From Moraxella haemolytica (GTDB lineage Bacteria; Pseudomonadota; Gammaproteobacteria; Pseudomonadales; Moraxellaceae): DNA of 64,000 nt. How positions within the stretch are numbered: the stretch's first letter is position 1; every line of letters starts with the position of its first letter. Below are positions 19,195 through 28,893 of the stretch, in pieces. The notes below the pieces were generated by a model. It had not been told where the DNA came from. It was given only the letters and a program-made list of their open reading frames with translations, and searched no databases. The position numbers and the translations under genes were made by a program. The stretch is taken from positions 2,046,001 through 2,110,000 of the forward strand of contig NZ_CP089974.1 in NCBI RefSeq assembly GCF_030177935.1, written 5' to 3'.

Positions 19195-19770
19195 TTATTT
19201 TATCCATTTGCCGTAGATAGGTCTACCAAAATGTGCAAGCACTGCAATCATACATACCTCAATAGAAAACGCCCAATAAATATGACCCAAAAGCTCACTA
19301 AAGTTTTCAGCAAAGTTTAAATTCCACAACCATCCTGTTTTGCCATCAGCATAAACAGGATTTCTAAAGCCAAAGGCAGGAATTACAAAACCATGAAAAA
19401 TAATGCTGATCATAATCCCATAAAATGCCCCATACCATAGACGGGTCACCTTATTCCAGCGTGTAGCAAGCATTACATAAACAAAGGCAAAGGCAAAACT
19501 AAATAACCAGTGATATAAACTTACTGCTCCTAATACGGTATTGCCTTGATAAACATAATCCAACGAATGCTGGTTAAAGCCTGTCCAACCAAGCCACGCA
19601 TCAATGTGTGCTCCTGGTGGTGATATTTCACCTTTGACTCGTGGCGGAGTATTAACCTCAGAACCCCATTTAACCAAAGAACTGATGAAACCACCAACTA
19701 AGGTTGTCCAAAGGATGATTTTTGCGTTAGTTTTTTTGTCGTATACTGATGTAGAGTGAGCCGGTTGCAT
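19195..19770 (-). CDS. YagU-family (DUF1440) inner-membrane protein
   Basis: A 191-residue membrane protein of the YagU family. E. coli YagU is implicated in acid resistance, but the biochemical role is unknown. The chain has about four hydrophobic segments (IILWTTLVGGFISSLVKW, LYHWLFSFAFAFVYVML, LWYGAFYGIMISIIFHGFVI, IYWAFSIEVCMIAVLAHF), with conserved NTPPR and the terminal FGRPIYGKW. AAGAGG precedes the ATG. Its end lies about 30 bases from the right end of the IS element. Confidence 0.8.
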   Translation of the reverse strand: MQPAHSTSVYDKKTNAKIILWTTLVGGFISSLVKWGSEVNTPPRVKGEISPPGAHIDAWLGWTGFNQHSLDYVYQGNTVLGAVSLYHWLFSFAFAFVYVMLATRWNKVTRLWYGAFYGIMISIIFHGFVIPAFGFRNPVYADGKTGWLWNLNFAENFSELLGHIYWAFSIEVCMIAVLAHFGRPIYGKWIK

Positions 19771-20125
19771 AATACCTCTTGTGACTGAATCATATAAACA
19801 GATTTAAAAATTTGACCAATATGCAATTGATTCATGATACTTTTGACAAGCGTCAATTTACCGGCCCAATTTTCTTGGAAACTTAATCGATTTTTTAGTA
19901 TTGATTAGATGTTATAATCCATCTTAACTTAATTTATCATTCATGGCATTATTTGTCAATAAATGTATTTTATTGCTGGTACTCAGCACCGTCTATCTCA
20001 CTACAACATTGGGTATATCGCTACCGTTGCCTCATAAGTTCAGACATCAAACTTATTTCTATTAAAAGAGCTGTTTAGATTGAAGATTCAACACTCAGTA
20101 CAGTCTTTGATAGAACAAGAGTGGT
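19771..20125. other. Intergenic stretch between yagU-like gene and hutI
   Basis: About 355 AT-rich bases. It holds the yagU ribosome site, a TTATAAT word near 19913 and a 40-codon open frame on the plus strand (19943-20065) whose product would be hydrophobic and signal-like, but with no ribosome site. I see no RNA gene or known regulatory element. Confidence 0.5.
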
Positions 20126-21358
20126 TTAAACCACCTTGCCACCTACCAAAAGCCCATGCACAGGACTTGCCCCAATCAAATAACACAAATCAGCAAGTCT
20201 ATCAATATCCCAAATCGCTAAATCAGCATCAAAACCAATGTCTAATTTGCCTTTACTCTCTTGTAGTCCCAATGCTTTTGCTGCGTAAAGTGTCGTCCCC
20301 GCTAACGCCTCTTCACAGGTCAACCCAAATAGCGTACACGCCATATTCATGGCAAGCAGTAAAGATGTGCTTGGCGATGTACCAGGGTTTGAATCGGTAG
20401 AAACTGCCATATTAACACCCATTTGTCGCATTTTATCAATCGGTGGCAGCTTAGTTTCTTTTAAAATATAAAAAGCAGTCGGTAAAAGCACACCAACCAC
20501 ACCATGCTCCGCCATTTTGGCGATACTTTCATCACTTAGATACTCAATATGATCAGCAGATAATCCATGAAAATCCGCCACTAATGCTCCACCACCCATA
20601 TCGCTCATCTGCTCAGCGTGCAGTTTGACAGGTAAGCCTAACGACCTTGCCACATCAAAGACCTGTGCCACCTCATCACGATTAAACGCAATGGATTCAC
20701 AAAAGGCATCAACAGCATCAACCAGCCCTTCATCATGCAAGATTTTTAGCCACTCACAGGCATTTTTAACATATTTTTCTCGGTTATCTTTGAATTCTGG
20801 TGGTATGGCATGTAGAGCAAGGTAAGTTTTTTTAATTGTGATGCCAAAATCATCGCCTAATTTTTTGGCAACAGTCAACATTTTGCGTTCAGAATCTAAA
20901 TCAAGTCCATAACCCGATTTGATTTCAACAGTACCAACTCCTTGATTGATAAGCGTTTTTAGGCGTTTTGCAGAAAGTTTGTACAGATCATCAAAACCTA
21001 GGTCTCTTGTGGCATTGACCGTTGCCATAATGCCACCACCTGAGCTGGCAATATCTTGATAACTAACCCCATTTAGTCGCATTTCAAATTCATTACTGCG
21101 ATTGCCACCGTACACCAAATGTGTATGGCAATCAATTAAGGCAGGTGTTATCCATTTATCGCCAAAATCCAGACTGTTATCCGCAGTTAATTGAAGCGTT
21201 TTGGTATCTTGTTTTGTGCCAATCCACGCAATTTCACCACCGACAATACCCATCGCCCCTTGGTGAATTGCTCCATAATGGGTATTGTGTGTAAAGCCGA
21301 ATTCTTCATTGAATGTAGCTAGATTGGCAAAAAGTAGCATATCAAAATGTGTTGTCAT
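20126..21358 (-). CDS. hutI: Imidazolonepropionase
   Basis: Third step of histidine degradation: hydrolyses 4-imidazolone-5-propanoate to N-formimidoyl-L-glutamate. The 410-residue chain belongs to the amidohydrolase superfamily, with the metal motif PALIDCHTHLVYGG (His 78 and 80), LHAEQMSDMGG, the SADHIEYLSD block and STDSNPGTSP. The start lies 16 bases after the hutG stop, so the two are cotranscribed. It is the last gene of the hut unit on this strand. Confidence 0.96.
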   Translation of the reverse strand: MTTHFDMLLFANLATFNEEFGFTHNTHYGAIHQGAMGIVGGEIAWIGTKQDTKTLQLTADNSLDFGDKWITPALIDCHTHLVYGGNRSNEFEMRLNGVSYQDIASSGGGIMATVNATRDLGFDDLYKLSAKRLKTLINQGVGTVEIKSGYGLDLDSERKMLTVAKKLGDDFGITIKKTYLALHAIPPEFKDNREKYVKNACEWLKILHDEGLVDAVDAFCESIAFNRDEVAQVFDVARSLGLPVKLHAEQMSDMGGGALVADFHGLSADHIEYLSDESIAKMAEHGVVGVLLPTAFYILKETKLPPIDKMRQMGVNMAVSTDSNPGTSPSTSLLLAMNMACTLFGLTCEEALAGTTLYAAKALGLQESKGKLDIGFDADLAIWDIDRLADLCYLIGASPVHGLLVGGKVV

Positions 21359-21374
21359 GATTTTTTCCTTACTC

Positions 21375-22394
21375 TCACTTTATCTTATTTACTAAAATTT
21401 GTTCAATCATCATACCAAGCAGTCTTGCCACCACCTTTATACCACGACCATCAATATCGTATTTCGGGCAGGTTTCGGCAATATCAATGACCTTGACTTT
21501 ACCACTGTTAATAATATGCTTAACACACCGTTCCAAAAATGGCAAATCAAGCCCAAACGCTGCCACCGCACTGACACACGGCATAATCGCTCCCGCTAGG
21601 CAGTCCATATCAAGTGTTAAATAAACAATGTCTTTATCAATCAAAAAATCATCGATTTTTTTGATAATATCTTTAAAATCAATCTCATAGCATTCATCAT
21701 CACTGATAACTTGCACGCCCAATGTTTGAGCTTTATCAAATAGTGCCTTGGTATTACCAAATCGGCTAATACCAATCGCCATATAATTAAAATCGGTGTT
21801 TTGGGCGTGTAAAAATTCACTAATCTGTAAAAATGGTGTGCCAGATGTGGCGTATTTATCAGATCGTAAATCAAAATGTGCGTCAAAATTAATAATACCA
21901 ATATTAGAGCTTAATTTTTGGTTTTGCAAATGTTGCCACAGCCCCAAAAATGAACCCCAAGCAATCTCATGTCCACCACCAAGCCCAATGGCAACAGAGT
22001 TTGCATCCAGTATGTGCTGAATATTGTCCGCATATTTTTTTTGGGCGACTTCCAAACTATCATGAGCAATAGCATCATTATCATCGCAAATGACATTGCC
22101 ACAATCACCCACAAGCATGGACAACTTATCACCATCAATAAAGCCCTGAACACCTGTCATGGGTAATTTGCCAAAGGCGGATTTGATAACATCAGGGGCG
22201 TATTTTGCCCCAATACGACCTTGATTGCGATTAACCCCTTGGTCGGATGCAAACCCAAGAAGTCCAATGCTCTGGACATTAGGGTGTTCATTAAAGGCAT
22301 GAACATGCTGATACCAGTATTGGGCGGCATCAAGCTCGAAAGGTTCAGCCCTACCTGTATAAAGTTTTGGATTATAGGAGGTAGTTTTTATCAT
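21375..22394 (-). CDS. hutG: Formimidoylglutamase
   Basis: Fourth step of histidine degradation: converts formimidoylglutamate to glutamate and formamide. A 339-residue ureohydrolase (arginase fold) with all manganese ligands visible: GGGHEIAWG (His 142), NFDAHFDLR (Asp 171, His 173, Asp 175) and LDMDCL (Asp 262, Asp 264). Within the hut locus this makes it HutG of the one-step route rather than an arginase or agmatinase. Between it and hutH lies a hairpin with T-tract, so expression of hutG and hutI may be lowered relative to hutH or driven from elsewhere. Confidence 0.94.
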   Translation of the reverse strand: MIKTTSYNPKLYTGRAEPFELDAAQYWYQHVHAFNEHPNVQSIGLLGFASDQGVNRNQGRIGAKYAPDVIKSAFGKLPMTGVQGFIDGDKLSMLVGDCGNVICDDNDAIAHDSLEVAQKKYADNIQHILDANSVAIGLGGGHEIAWGSFLGLWQHLQNQKLSSNIGIINFDAHFDLRSDKYATSGTPFLQISEFLHAQNTDFNYMAIGISRFGNTKALFDKAQTLGVQVISDDECYEIDFKDIIKKIDDFLIDKDIVYLTLDMDCLAGAIMPCVSAVAAFGLDLPFLERCVKHIINSGKVKVIDIAETCPKYDIDGRGIKVVARLLGMMIEQILVNKIK

Positions 22395-22424
22395 TGGATT
22401 ATTTAATCAAATTGGTTTGTAATG

Positions 22425-22463
22425 AGTTAAAAAAACAAAACCCAAAAAGTATTTTGAGTTTTG
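22425..22463 (-). terminator. AT-rich hairpin with T-tract between hutH and hutG
   Basis: On the minus strand CAAAACTCAAAA and TTTTGGGTTTTG form a 12-bp stem (one mismatch) and are followed by T7. It lies after the hutH stop. With few GC pairs it is probably a leaky terminator or attenuator inside the hut unit. Confidence 0.45.
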
Positions 22464-22471
22464 CTTAAAAA

Positions 22472-24034
22472 TCAGGCACTTAAATACCACTCATCACGCA
22501 GATCTGCCCATTCTTGTGACAGCTTGCCTGATAGCACCAAGTTTTTGGCGTTTTCAATATCAGGGGCAAAATAGCGGTCTTGATCATAATAAGCGACCGT
22601 TTCACGAAGAGCTTTGTGAATATAATCAAGTAGATTAGATGTCTGATAGCCAAAATCATCACGCACTATGTCCACGCCTTGAGCCGCCGCCAAAAATTCA
22701 ATACCTACAACACAAGCGGTATTCTGTGCCATATCAAACAGGCGGCGTGCAGCAAAGGTTGCCATAGATACATGATCTTCTTGATTAGCAGATGTTGGAA
22801 TGCTATCTACACTAGCTGGGTGAGCAAGCGATTTGTTTTCGCTGGCTAAAGCAGCAGCGGTAACATGGGCAATCATAAAGCCTGAATTCACGCCCGCATT
22901 GCGAACCAAAAATGCAGGTAAACCTGAAAGACTTGCATCAATAAGCAGGGCAACACGGCGTTCACTCATCGAACCAATCTCACTAATGGCAAGAGCAAGC
23001 GTGTCAGCAGCAAAAGCAACAGGCTCTGCATGAAAGTTGCCGCCAGAGACTGCTATAGGGTCATTATTATCATTAAAAATCAATGGGTTATCAGTTACTG
23101 CATTGGCTTCAATGAGCAGTGTCTTACCCGCTTGGTTAATCAAATCCAAACACGCCCCCATAACTTGTGGCTGACAGCGTAGGCAATACGGGTCTTGCAC
23201 ACGCAAAGGTTCTTTGCCATGAATTTCGTGGCGAAAACCGCTATTATCAAGCAGTACCTTATAAGTTGCCCCAAGTGCCATTTGCCCATGATGACCACGC
23301 ACCGCATGAATGCGTGCATCAAATGGCGAAATATTGCCACGAGCAGCCTCAACCGATAATGCTCCAATAACGGTAGCAGATTGCAATAAATCCTGTGCCA
23401 AAAAATAACCTTGAATAGCAAGAGCGGTGGATGCTTGTGTGCCGTTAATGAGTGCTAAACCTTCTTTGGCGGCAAGAGTGATGGGGCTAAGCTTGGCATT
23501 TTTTAGGGCGGTTTTGGCGTCTATTCTTTGACCATTGACCAGTACATCACCCACACCCAATAAAGCCAAGGTCATGTGCGATAGCGGTGCCAAGTCGCCA
23601 GATGCCCCAACTGATCCTTTAGCAGGAATGGCAGGAATGATGTCATGATTTATCAAGTCGATAATACCATCAACCACACAAGCCCGAACGCCAGAGTATC
23701 CTTGGGCAAGGCTAGATAACTTCATCACCATAATTAAGCGAACCACCTTGTCAGACAACAGCTCACCTGTGCCAACCGAATGACTTAAGATAAGATTTTT
23801 TTGGAGCAATTCAAGTTCATCATCATTGATGCGAGTCTTGGCAAGTAGCCCAAACCCTGTGTTAATACCATAAGCAGGCTCATCTTTGGCAATAATATCT
23901 TGCACCGCTTGGTGTGATTTGTTAATGGCATCATAAGCACTACCATCAAGACTAATGGTTACAGGCTCATCATAAATTTGACGAAGCTGTTTAAAGGTTA
24001 ATTGGCGAGGGGTAAGCGTTAAAGTGGGTTTCAT
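22472..24034 (-). CDS. hutH: Histidine ammonia-lyase
   Basis: First step of histidine degradation: releases ammonia from L-histidine to give urocanate. The 520-residue protein contains the Ala-Ser-Gly triad that forms the MIO electrophile ([14 protein letters not shown], residues 144-146), [10 protein letters not shown] near residue 57, [15 protein letters not shown] and the C-terminal [16 protein letters not shown] block. Length is normal. It follows the YjiH-like membrane gene by about 65 bases on the same strand. Confidence 0.97.
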   Translation of the reverse strand: MKPTLTLTPRQLTFKQLRQIYDEPVTISLDGSAYDAINKSHQAVQDIIAKDEPAYGINTGFGLLAKTRINDDELELLQKNLILSHSVGTGELLSDKVVRLIMVMKLSSLAQGYSGVRACVVDGIIDLINHDIIPAIPAKGSVGASGDLAPLSHMTLALLGVGDVLVNGQRIDAKTALKNAKLSPITLAAKEGLALINGTQASTALAIQGYFLAQDLLQSATVIGALSVEAARGNISPFDARIHAVRGHHGQMALGATYKVLLDNSGFRHEIHGKEPLRVQDPYCLRCQPQVMGACLDLINQAGKTLLIEANAVTDNPLIFNDNNDPIAVSGGNFHAEPVAFAADTLALAISEIGSMSERRVALLIDASLSGLPAFLVRNAGVNSGFMIAHVTAAALASENKSLAHPASVDSIPTSANQEDHVSMATFAARRLFDMAQNTACVVGIEFLAAAQGVDIVRDDFGYQTSNLLDYIHKALRETVAYYDQDRYFAPDIENAKNLVLSGKLSQEWADLRDEWYLSA

Positions 24035-24100
24035 AGTATACTTCCGTTTAGAGTCAAAAAGTTTATAAAATTTAGTATGAATGAATGTTGTCTAAAAAAA

Positions 24101-25435
24101 TTAAGCCAACCAGCCCATAGTCATTGCCAAATGCCCAACCAAACAGGCAAGCACAATGCCCAAAGCTGTGCGAATTAGCCAAATTACAACCATTTTACCA
24201 ACAGTTACAGGTAGTTTGGTTGCCAAGACACAAGGAATCATCGCCGAAAAAAAGATAATGCTACTCACCGATACAATAGCAGTAACAAAACGCGTCAAAA
24301 TATCACTATCTTTTAATACAAGTGCTGGCAAAAACATCTCCGCAAGCCCCGTAGATATACCTTTGGCAGCAACCAATGGCTCACTCATACCACCGAGAAA
24401 TGTAAATGGTGCAAGCAGCAAACCAAGCACATCAAAAATTGGTGTATATTTTTCAAGCAGCAAACCAAGTAGCCCAATAGCAATAATGGACGGTACAATC
24501 GCCGCTGCCATATTGATGCCATCTTTAAAATTATCCCATAAAACCTTAGCCACAGGGTCGCTATGTTTTGCAACATCAACCCCTTTATCAATAGCAAGAC
24601 TTAATCGTGACCGACCGTTAAGATTGGCTGTTTTAGCTTGGCTTGTGTTATCCATACCACGAATGGGTGGCAAGTGTACCGTAATGGCGGTAATTACAAA
24701 GGTAATAATAAGACAGCTCCAAAAATACAGCGACCAATACGCCATTAGGTCTAGGGTTTTTGCGATAATGACCATAAAAGCGGTAGAAACGGTTGAAAAG
24801 CCTGTGGCGATAATGATGGCTTCTTTGGCAGAATATTGCCCTGATAGATACACACGGTTAGTGATAAGCAGTGCTACTGAATAGCTACCCACAAAACTTG
24901 CCACCGCATCAATGGCGGACTCACCAGGTGTTTTAAATAGTGGACGCATAACAGGTTGCATCAGCACACCAACCAATTCAAGCAGACCAAAACCCAATAA
25001 AAAAGCCAAAATTAACGCCCCAATCGGCACAATCATGCCAACATTTAATGCCAATTTATCAAATAAAAATGGCAACATATCTTTGGTCATGATAGCATCA
25101 GGGGCTGTGTTGGTGATATACATCACTGCTAAAATCAGTCCAATGATTTTAAATAGACTTAAAATTTTATTGGTGGTATTTTTATGCCAATCATTCATCC
25201 CATTTATTCTGACAAAAGGCCTAATAACGCCATAAATCATCATCAAAAAAAGCAAACCCACCGCCAAAGGCTTTAAATCACTGACCAAAAAACTGGCCAA
25301 ATGGTCAAAAGCAATCGTTTCTTTACCACGCCAATCAAACGGCACAAAAAACATAACAATACCGATAGCACTAAACACGGCCATTTGAGTAATGGCAAGT
25401 GATTTAGACTTCAATTTTTTAGGTGATTCATTCAT
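24101..25435 (-). CDS. YjiH-like membrane protein (nucleoside-recognition/GATE domain)
   Basis: A 444-residue polytopic membrane protein of the YjiH group, carrying the nucleoside-recognition (GATE) domain. I count about ten hydrophobic segments, starting SLAITQMAVFSAIGIVMFFV, with conserved KTPGESAIDAVASFVGSYSV and GGMSEPLVAAKGISTGLAEMF blocks. The ATG at 25435 follows AAGGAAC. E. coli YjiH function is not established. Its place between hutU and hutH suggests uptake of histidine, urocanate or a related compound, or a supporting role in it; this is inference only. No other transporter is present in the locus. Confidence 0.75.
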   Translation of the reverse strand: MNESPKKLKSKSLAITQMAVFSAIGIVMFFVPFDWRGKETIAFDHLASFLVSDLKPLAVGLLFLMMIYGVIRPFVRINGMNDWHKNTTNKILSLFKIIGLILAVMYITNTAPDAIMTKDMLPFLFDKLALNVGMIVPIGALILAFLLGFGLLELVGVLMQPVMRPLFKTPGESAIDAVASFVGSYSVALLITNRVYLSGQYSAKEAIIIATGFSTVSTAFMVIIAKTLDLMAYWSLYFWSCLIITFVITAITVHLPPIRGMDNTSQAKTANLNGRSRLSLAIDKGVDVAKHSDPVAKVLWDNFKDGINMAAAIVPSIIAIGLLGLLLEKYTPIFDVLGLLLAPFTFLGGMSEPLVAAKGISTGLAEMFLPALVLKDSDILTRFVTAIVSVSSIIFFSAMIPCVLATKLPVTVGKMVVIWLIRTALGIVLACLVGHLAMTMGWLA

Positions 25436-25502
25436 GACTTGTTCCTTAAGTTTTTGATGAAATAACACAATAAATGGTTTTTGAATGGCTTTTAATTTAA
25501 CA

Positions 25503-25533
25503 ATGCTAAGATGGTAAAAAACAATCTTAGCAT
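25503..25533 (-). terminator. Perfect hairpin between hutU and the YjiH-like gene
   Basis: ATGCTAAGAT and ATCTTAGCAT form a perfect 10-bp stem around an 11-base loop, just after the hutU stop. The loop is T-rich on the minus strand but the tail is only mildly so, which suggests a partial terminator or an mRNA-processing or stability element inside the operon. Confidence 0.5.
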
Positions 25534-25549
25534 GTCATTTTATGTCAAT

Positions 25550-27253
25550 TTACTTAACCATTGGCAAGTTAAGCCCATAGTCTTTAGCGGTTTTAATGGC
25601 AAGCTCATAACCTGCATCGGCATGACGCATGACACCACTACCGCAGTCATTCACCAAAACATTAGCAAGGCGTTTGGCAGCTTCATCTGTGCCATCTGCC
25701 ACAATGACCATGCCAGAATGCTGACTGTAACCCATACCTACGCCACCGCCGTGATGTAAGCTAACCCAAGTTGCACCGCCTGCCACATTGAGCATGCCAT
25801 TTAACAATGCCCAATCAGACACAGCATCCGTACCATCTTTCATGCTTTCGGTTTCACGGTTAGGACTTGCCACAGAGCCTGTATCTAGATGATCTCGCCC
25901 AATGACAATCGGGCCTTTTAGCTCGCCATTTTTGACCATCTCATTAAAGGCAAGCCCTGCTTTATCACGCTCACCCAATCCCAACCAGCAAATGCGTGCA
26001 GGTAAGCCTTGAAAATGAATGCGTTCTTTTGCCATATCAAGCCAATGATGCACATGCGTGTTATTAGGGAATAATTCTTTGATTTTTTGATCGGTTTTGT
26101 AGATGTCTTCTGGGTCGCCAGATAGAGCAACCCAACGAAACGGCCCTTTTCCTTGGCAAAACAACGGACGAATGTAGGCAGGAACAAAGCCTGGAAAATC
26201 AAAGGCATTTTTTACCCCTTCATCAAAAGCCACTTGACGAATGTTGTTGCCATAATCAGTTACAGGTATGTCCATGGATTGAAAATCCAACATTGCTTGC
26301 ACATGAACAGCACAGGATTTAGCAGCAGCAGCTTTTAGCTCGGCGTGGCGTGCGTGGTCGGAGGCGACATTTTTCCACTCTTCAACCGTCCAACCAATTG
26401 GCAGATAACCATTAATTAAATCGTGAGCAGAGGTTTGGTCAGTAACCAAATCTGGTTTTATCTCGCCATTTTTGGCACGCTTGACCATTTCTGGTAAAAT
26501 CTCGGCAGCATTGCCAAGCAGAGCAATCGATATCGCATCACCATTTTTAGTGTGTTCTTTAATCAAGCGATAAGCATCGTCCAAATCACGGGCTTGTTTA
26601 TCTACATAACCTGTCCGCAAGCGAAAATCAATGCTTGACTGCTGACATTCAATATTTAAAGACACAGCCCCAGCAAAAGTTGCCGCCAGAGGCTGAGCAC
26701 CACCCATACCGCCAAGTCCTGCGGTCAAAATCCAACGACCTTGCCAGTTTTTGCCATCATCGCTTGGATAATGTTGACGACCTGCTTCGGCAAAAGTCTC
26801 ATATGTCCCTTGCACAATGCCCTGCGTACCAATATAAATCCAGCTACCAGCGGTCATTTGCCCGTACATACACAAATCTTTTTTATCAAGTTCATTAAAG
26901 TGCTCCCAAGTCGCCCAGCGTGGCACCAGATTTGAGTTGGCAATCAATACTCGTGGGGCATTTTCATGAGTATTAAACACACCCACAGGCTTGCCTGATT
27001 GAATGAGTAGCGTCTGATTATCTTCAAGCTCTTTTAGGCTCGCTAAAATCTGGTCATAGCATTCCCAGTTACGAGCCGCCCGCCCAATACCGCCATACAC
27101 CACAAGACTTTGGGGGTTCTCTGCCACATCAGGGTGTAAGTTATTTTGAATCATACGGTATGGGGCTTCGGTTAGCCAACTTTTACAGGTTAAGCGAGTG
27201 CCTGTGGGAGCTTTAATGACACGGCTTGTGTCGGTACGGACAGATTGACTCAT
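25550..27253 (-). CDS. hutU: Urocanate hydratase
   Basis: Second step of histidine degradation: adds water to urocanate to give 4-imidazolone-5-propanoate using tightly bound NAD. The 567-residue chain shows the NAD-binding [16 protein letters not shown] segment near residue 172, the active-site region [14 protein letters not shown], and [19 protein letters not shown]. It is the first gene of the minus-strand hut unit, behind a promoter and a palindrome at 27288-27343. AAGGAAAAATC precedes the ATG. Confidence 0.97.
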   Translation of the reverse strand: MSQSVRTDTSRVIKAPTGTRLTCKSWLTEAPYRMIQNNLHPDVAENPQSLVVYGGIGRAARNWECYDQILASLKELEDNQTLLIQSGKPVGVFNTHENAPRVLIANSNLVPRWATWEHFNELDKKDLCMYGQMTAGSWIYIGTQGIVQGTYETFAEAGRQHYPSDDGKNWQGRWILTAGLGGMGGAQPLAATFAGAVSLNIECQQSSIDFRLRTGYVDKQARDLDDAYRLIKEHTKNGDAISIALLGNAAEILPEMVKRAKNGEIKPDLVTDQTSAHDLINGYLPIGWTVEEWKNVASDHARHAELKAAAAKSCAVHVQAMLDFQSMDIPVTDYGNNIRQVAFDEGVKNAFDFPGFVPAYIRPLFCQGKGPFRWVALSGDPEDIYKTDQKIKELFPNNTHVHHWLDMAKERIHFQGLPARICWLGLGERDKAGLAFNEMVKNGELKGPIVIGRDHLDTGSVASPNRETESMKDGTDAVSDWALLNGMLNVAGGATWVSLHHGGGVGMGYSQHSGMVIVADGTDEAAKRLANVLVNDCGSGVMRHADAGYELAIKTAKDYGLNLPMVK

Positions 27254-27287
27254 GATTTTTCCTTAAAAAAGTTAAATTGATGCAGAT

Positions 27288-27307
27288 AAATTTGTCTATA
27301 CAAATTT
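27288..27307. promoter_or_regulatory. Probable HutC operator
   Basis: A 20-bp palindrome AAATTTGT-CTAT-ACAAATTT, symmetrical except for its central pair of positions. The TTTGT-N-TA-N-ACAAA core resembles operators of HutC-like GntR regulators. It lies between divergent hutU and hutC, directly downstream of the predicted hutU -10, where a bound repressor would block initiation or early elongation. I found no second copy elsewhere in the locus. Confidence 0.65.
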
Positions 27308-27314
27308 AAGGCTT

Positions 27315-27343
27315 AATGTAGCAAAAATTTTGGTATCTGACAA
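27315..27343 (-). promoter_or_regulatory. Predicted sigma-70 promoter of hutU
   Basis: On the minus strand TTGTCA (complement of 27338-27343) and TACATT (complement of 27315-27320) are separated by 17 bases. The start of transcription would fall at the edge of the operator palindrome, about 55 bases before the hutU ATG. Confidence 0.5.
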
Positions 27344-27412
27344 TGGTTTTTAAAAAAAATTTTAAATTAACTGTTATAATATTATTTGCACAATCATTTT
27401 TTTAGTCTTGCC

Positions 27413-28108
27413 ATGAAAACACCCGCCTACCAAACCATCAAAAATACCATCTTAGCAAATATTCATGCAGGAGTTTGGCAGGCAGGGCAAGCTATTCCAA
27501 CCGAACACGCTTTATGTGATAGCTTTGGCGTATCTCGCATGACAGTCAATCGTGCCCTAAAAGAATTGGCTGATGAGTATGTTTTAGAACGCCGTCAAGG
27601 TTCAGGGACATTCGTTGCCCAAAAGCAGTTTCATCACACCTTTGTGGAAGTTAGGAATATTGCTTATGACATTATCGCAAATGGTCAGGCTTATCATGCA
27701 ACAGTACTGGACAAAAAAATTATCAACCATCAAGACTTGGGTAAGTTAAAGACGGTGTTTGACATACCAACGGATGTGTACTTTGTAGCAATTGTACATT
27801 ATGCTGATAATGTACCACTACAGCTAGAAGAGCGTTGGGTATCAGCAAAGCTTGTGCCTGACTTTATTCACCAAGATTTTGAGAATATCAATACAAGCCA
27901 ATATCTCATTGATACCGTACCGTTGGAGCGTGGACATTATCGGATTTTTGCAAGCAACGCCGATAAGCATGTCGCAGCAGCACTTGATATTAAGCCAAAA
28001 GATGCTATTTTGGTTTTAGAACGCACAACGCTATCAAAAGGATGTGTAGTAACCTTAGTCAAAATGAGTCATGTAGGTGGGCGTTATGAGTTTAGTGGCA
28101 CATTATAA
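27413..28108 (+). CDS. hutC: Histidine utilisation repressor HutC (GntR family)
   Basis: A 231-residue transcription repressor with an N-terminal GntR winged helix (PTEHALCDSFGVSRMTVNRALKEL, given in parts, residues about 25-65; the RRQGSGTFVA wing follows) and a C-terminal UTRA effector domain (about 85-230). In known hut systems urocanate relieves HutC repression; the same is inferred here. It is divergent from hutU with the candidate operator between them. ATG 27413 is chosen over a TTG nine codons upstream because it aligns with the family start. Confidence 0.93.
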   Translation: MKTPAYQTIKNTILANIHAGVWQAGQAIPTEHALCDSFGVSRMTVNRALKELADEYVLERRQGSGTFVAQKQFHHTFVEVRNIAYDIIANGQAYHATVLDKKIINHQDLGKLKTVFDIPTDVYFVAIVHYADNVPLQLEERWVSAKLVPDFIHQDFENINTSQYLIDTVPLERGHYRIFASNADKHVAAALDIKPKDAILVLERTTLSKGCVVTLVKMSHVGGRYEFSGTL

Positions 28109-28136
28109 ACTTAGCATTTGCACTCACCACATTGAC

Positions 28137-28161
28137 CACCCAAATTGGGTGATTTTGTTTT
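28137..28161 (+). terminator. Rho-independent terminator after hutC
   Basis: CACCCAA and TTGGGTG form a short perfect stem around one base (the whole 15-mer is a palindrome) followed by ATTTTGTTTT. Confidence 0.6.
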
Positions 28162-28309
28162 AAGGCAATTAAGGCGTATTAAACTTGATTAACAAAACAA
28201 AAACGATTTTGATATCATGACAGTCCAAACCAAATCACCAAAATCATTCTGTCTTGCATTCTGCTTACAGATTTGCAACAAGTGCAATATTAGACCAACC
28301 ATAGACTGA

Positions 28310-28339
28310 TTGAATGGGGCAACATTTTTCTGTTATAAT
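28310..28339 (+). promoter_or_regulatory. Predicted sigma-70 promoter of the DUF302 lipoprotein gene
   Basis: TTGAAT and TATAAT are separated by 18 bases and lie about 36 bases before the ATG. Confidence 0.5.
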
Positions 28340-28375
28340 CAGTCATTTATTATTTTTAGCCCCAAAGGAGATTTT

Positions 28376-28879
28376 ATGAAACTTATCGCTGCCGTCTGTG
28401 CTACTGTCATGATGACTGCGTGTAGCCATTTTACACCAAACAACAAACCAATCATCAATCAAATCAGCCCAACATCCAAAAACGATACATCAGCCATGAC
28501 AGCCAAAACCATCACCATCAAGAGTGCCTACAATTTTGACACCACCACTGCCAAACTTAGCCAAGCCATCACATCAAAAGGCATGACAATTTTTGCTACC
28601 ATCGACCATCAAAAAGCGGCCGCCGATGTCAATTTATCCATGCAGCCTGCCACTGTTATTGTCTTTGGCACACCAAAAGCCGGCACACCACTGATGATAA
28701 AAGATCCAAATTTTGCCCTACAACTACCTTTAAAGGTCTTAATCACTGAGGTAAATGGCGATGTTTTGGTGAGTTTTAATGACACCAAAGCCTTGATTAA
28801 CGGTAGCGACATCAGCTTTGATGATGTTAAAAATACCTTAGCGGCAGCAGAAAATCTAATCAAAACAACCGTACAATAA
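28376..28879 (+). CDS. DUF302-domain lipoprotein
   Basis: A 167-residue predicted lipoprotein. The first 16 residues form a signal peptide ending in the lipobox MTAC, so the mature protein should be anchored by Cys 16. The remainder matches the DUF302 fold pattern: an N-terminal SAYNFDTTTAKLSQAITSKG helix and the FGTPKAGTPLM block. DUF302 proteins are of unknown biochemical role, sometimes found beside redox or sulfur genes. The ATG follows AAAGGAG. The RclA-like reductase gene starts 14 bases later, so the two are probably cotranscribed. Confidence 0.75.
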   Translation: MKLIAAVCATVMMTACSHFTPNNKPIINQISPTSKNDTSAMTAKTITIKSAYNFDTTTAKLSQAITSKGMTIFATIDHQKAAADVNLSMQPATVIVFGTPKAGTPLMIKDPNFALQLPLKVLITEVNGDVLVSFNDTKALINGSDISFDDVKNTLAAAENLIKTTVQ

Positions 28880-28893
28880 CACCATAGGATAAA

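Noticed and set aside
19943-20065. A 40-codon hydrophobic open frame
   Set aside because: No ribosome site, no family match and short length; likely chance, although a signal-peptide remnant is possible.
24156-24884. A 242-residue open frame on the plus strand
   Set aside because: It is the antisense shadow of the YjiH-like membrane protein gene and has no domain.
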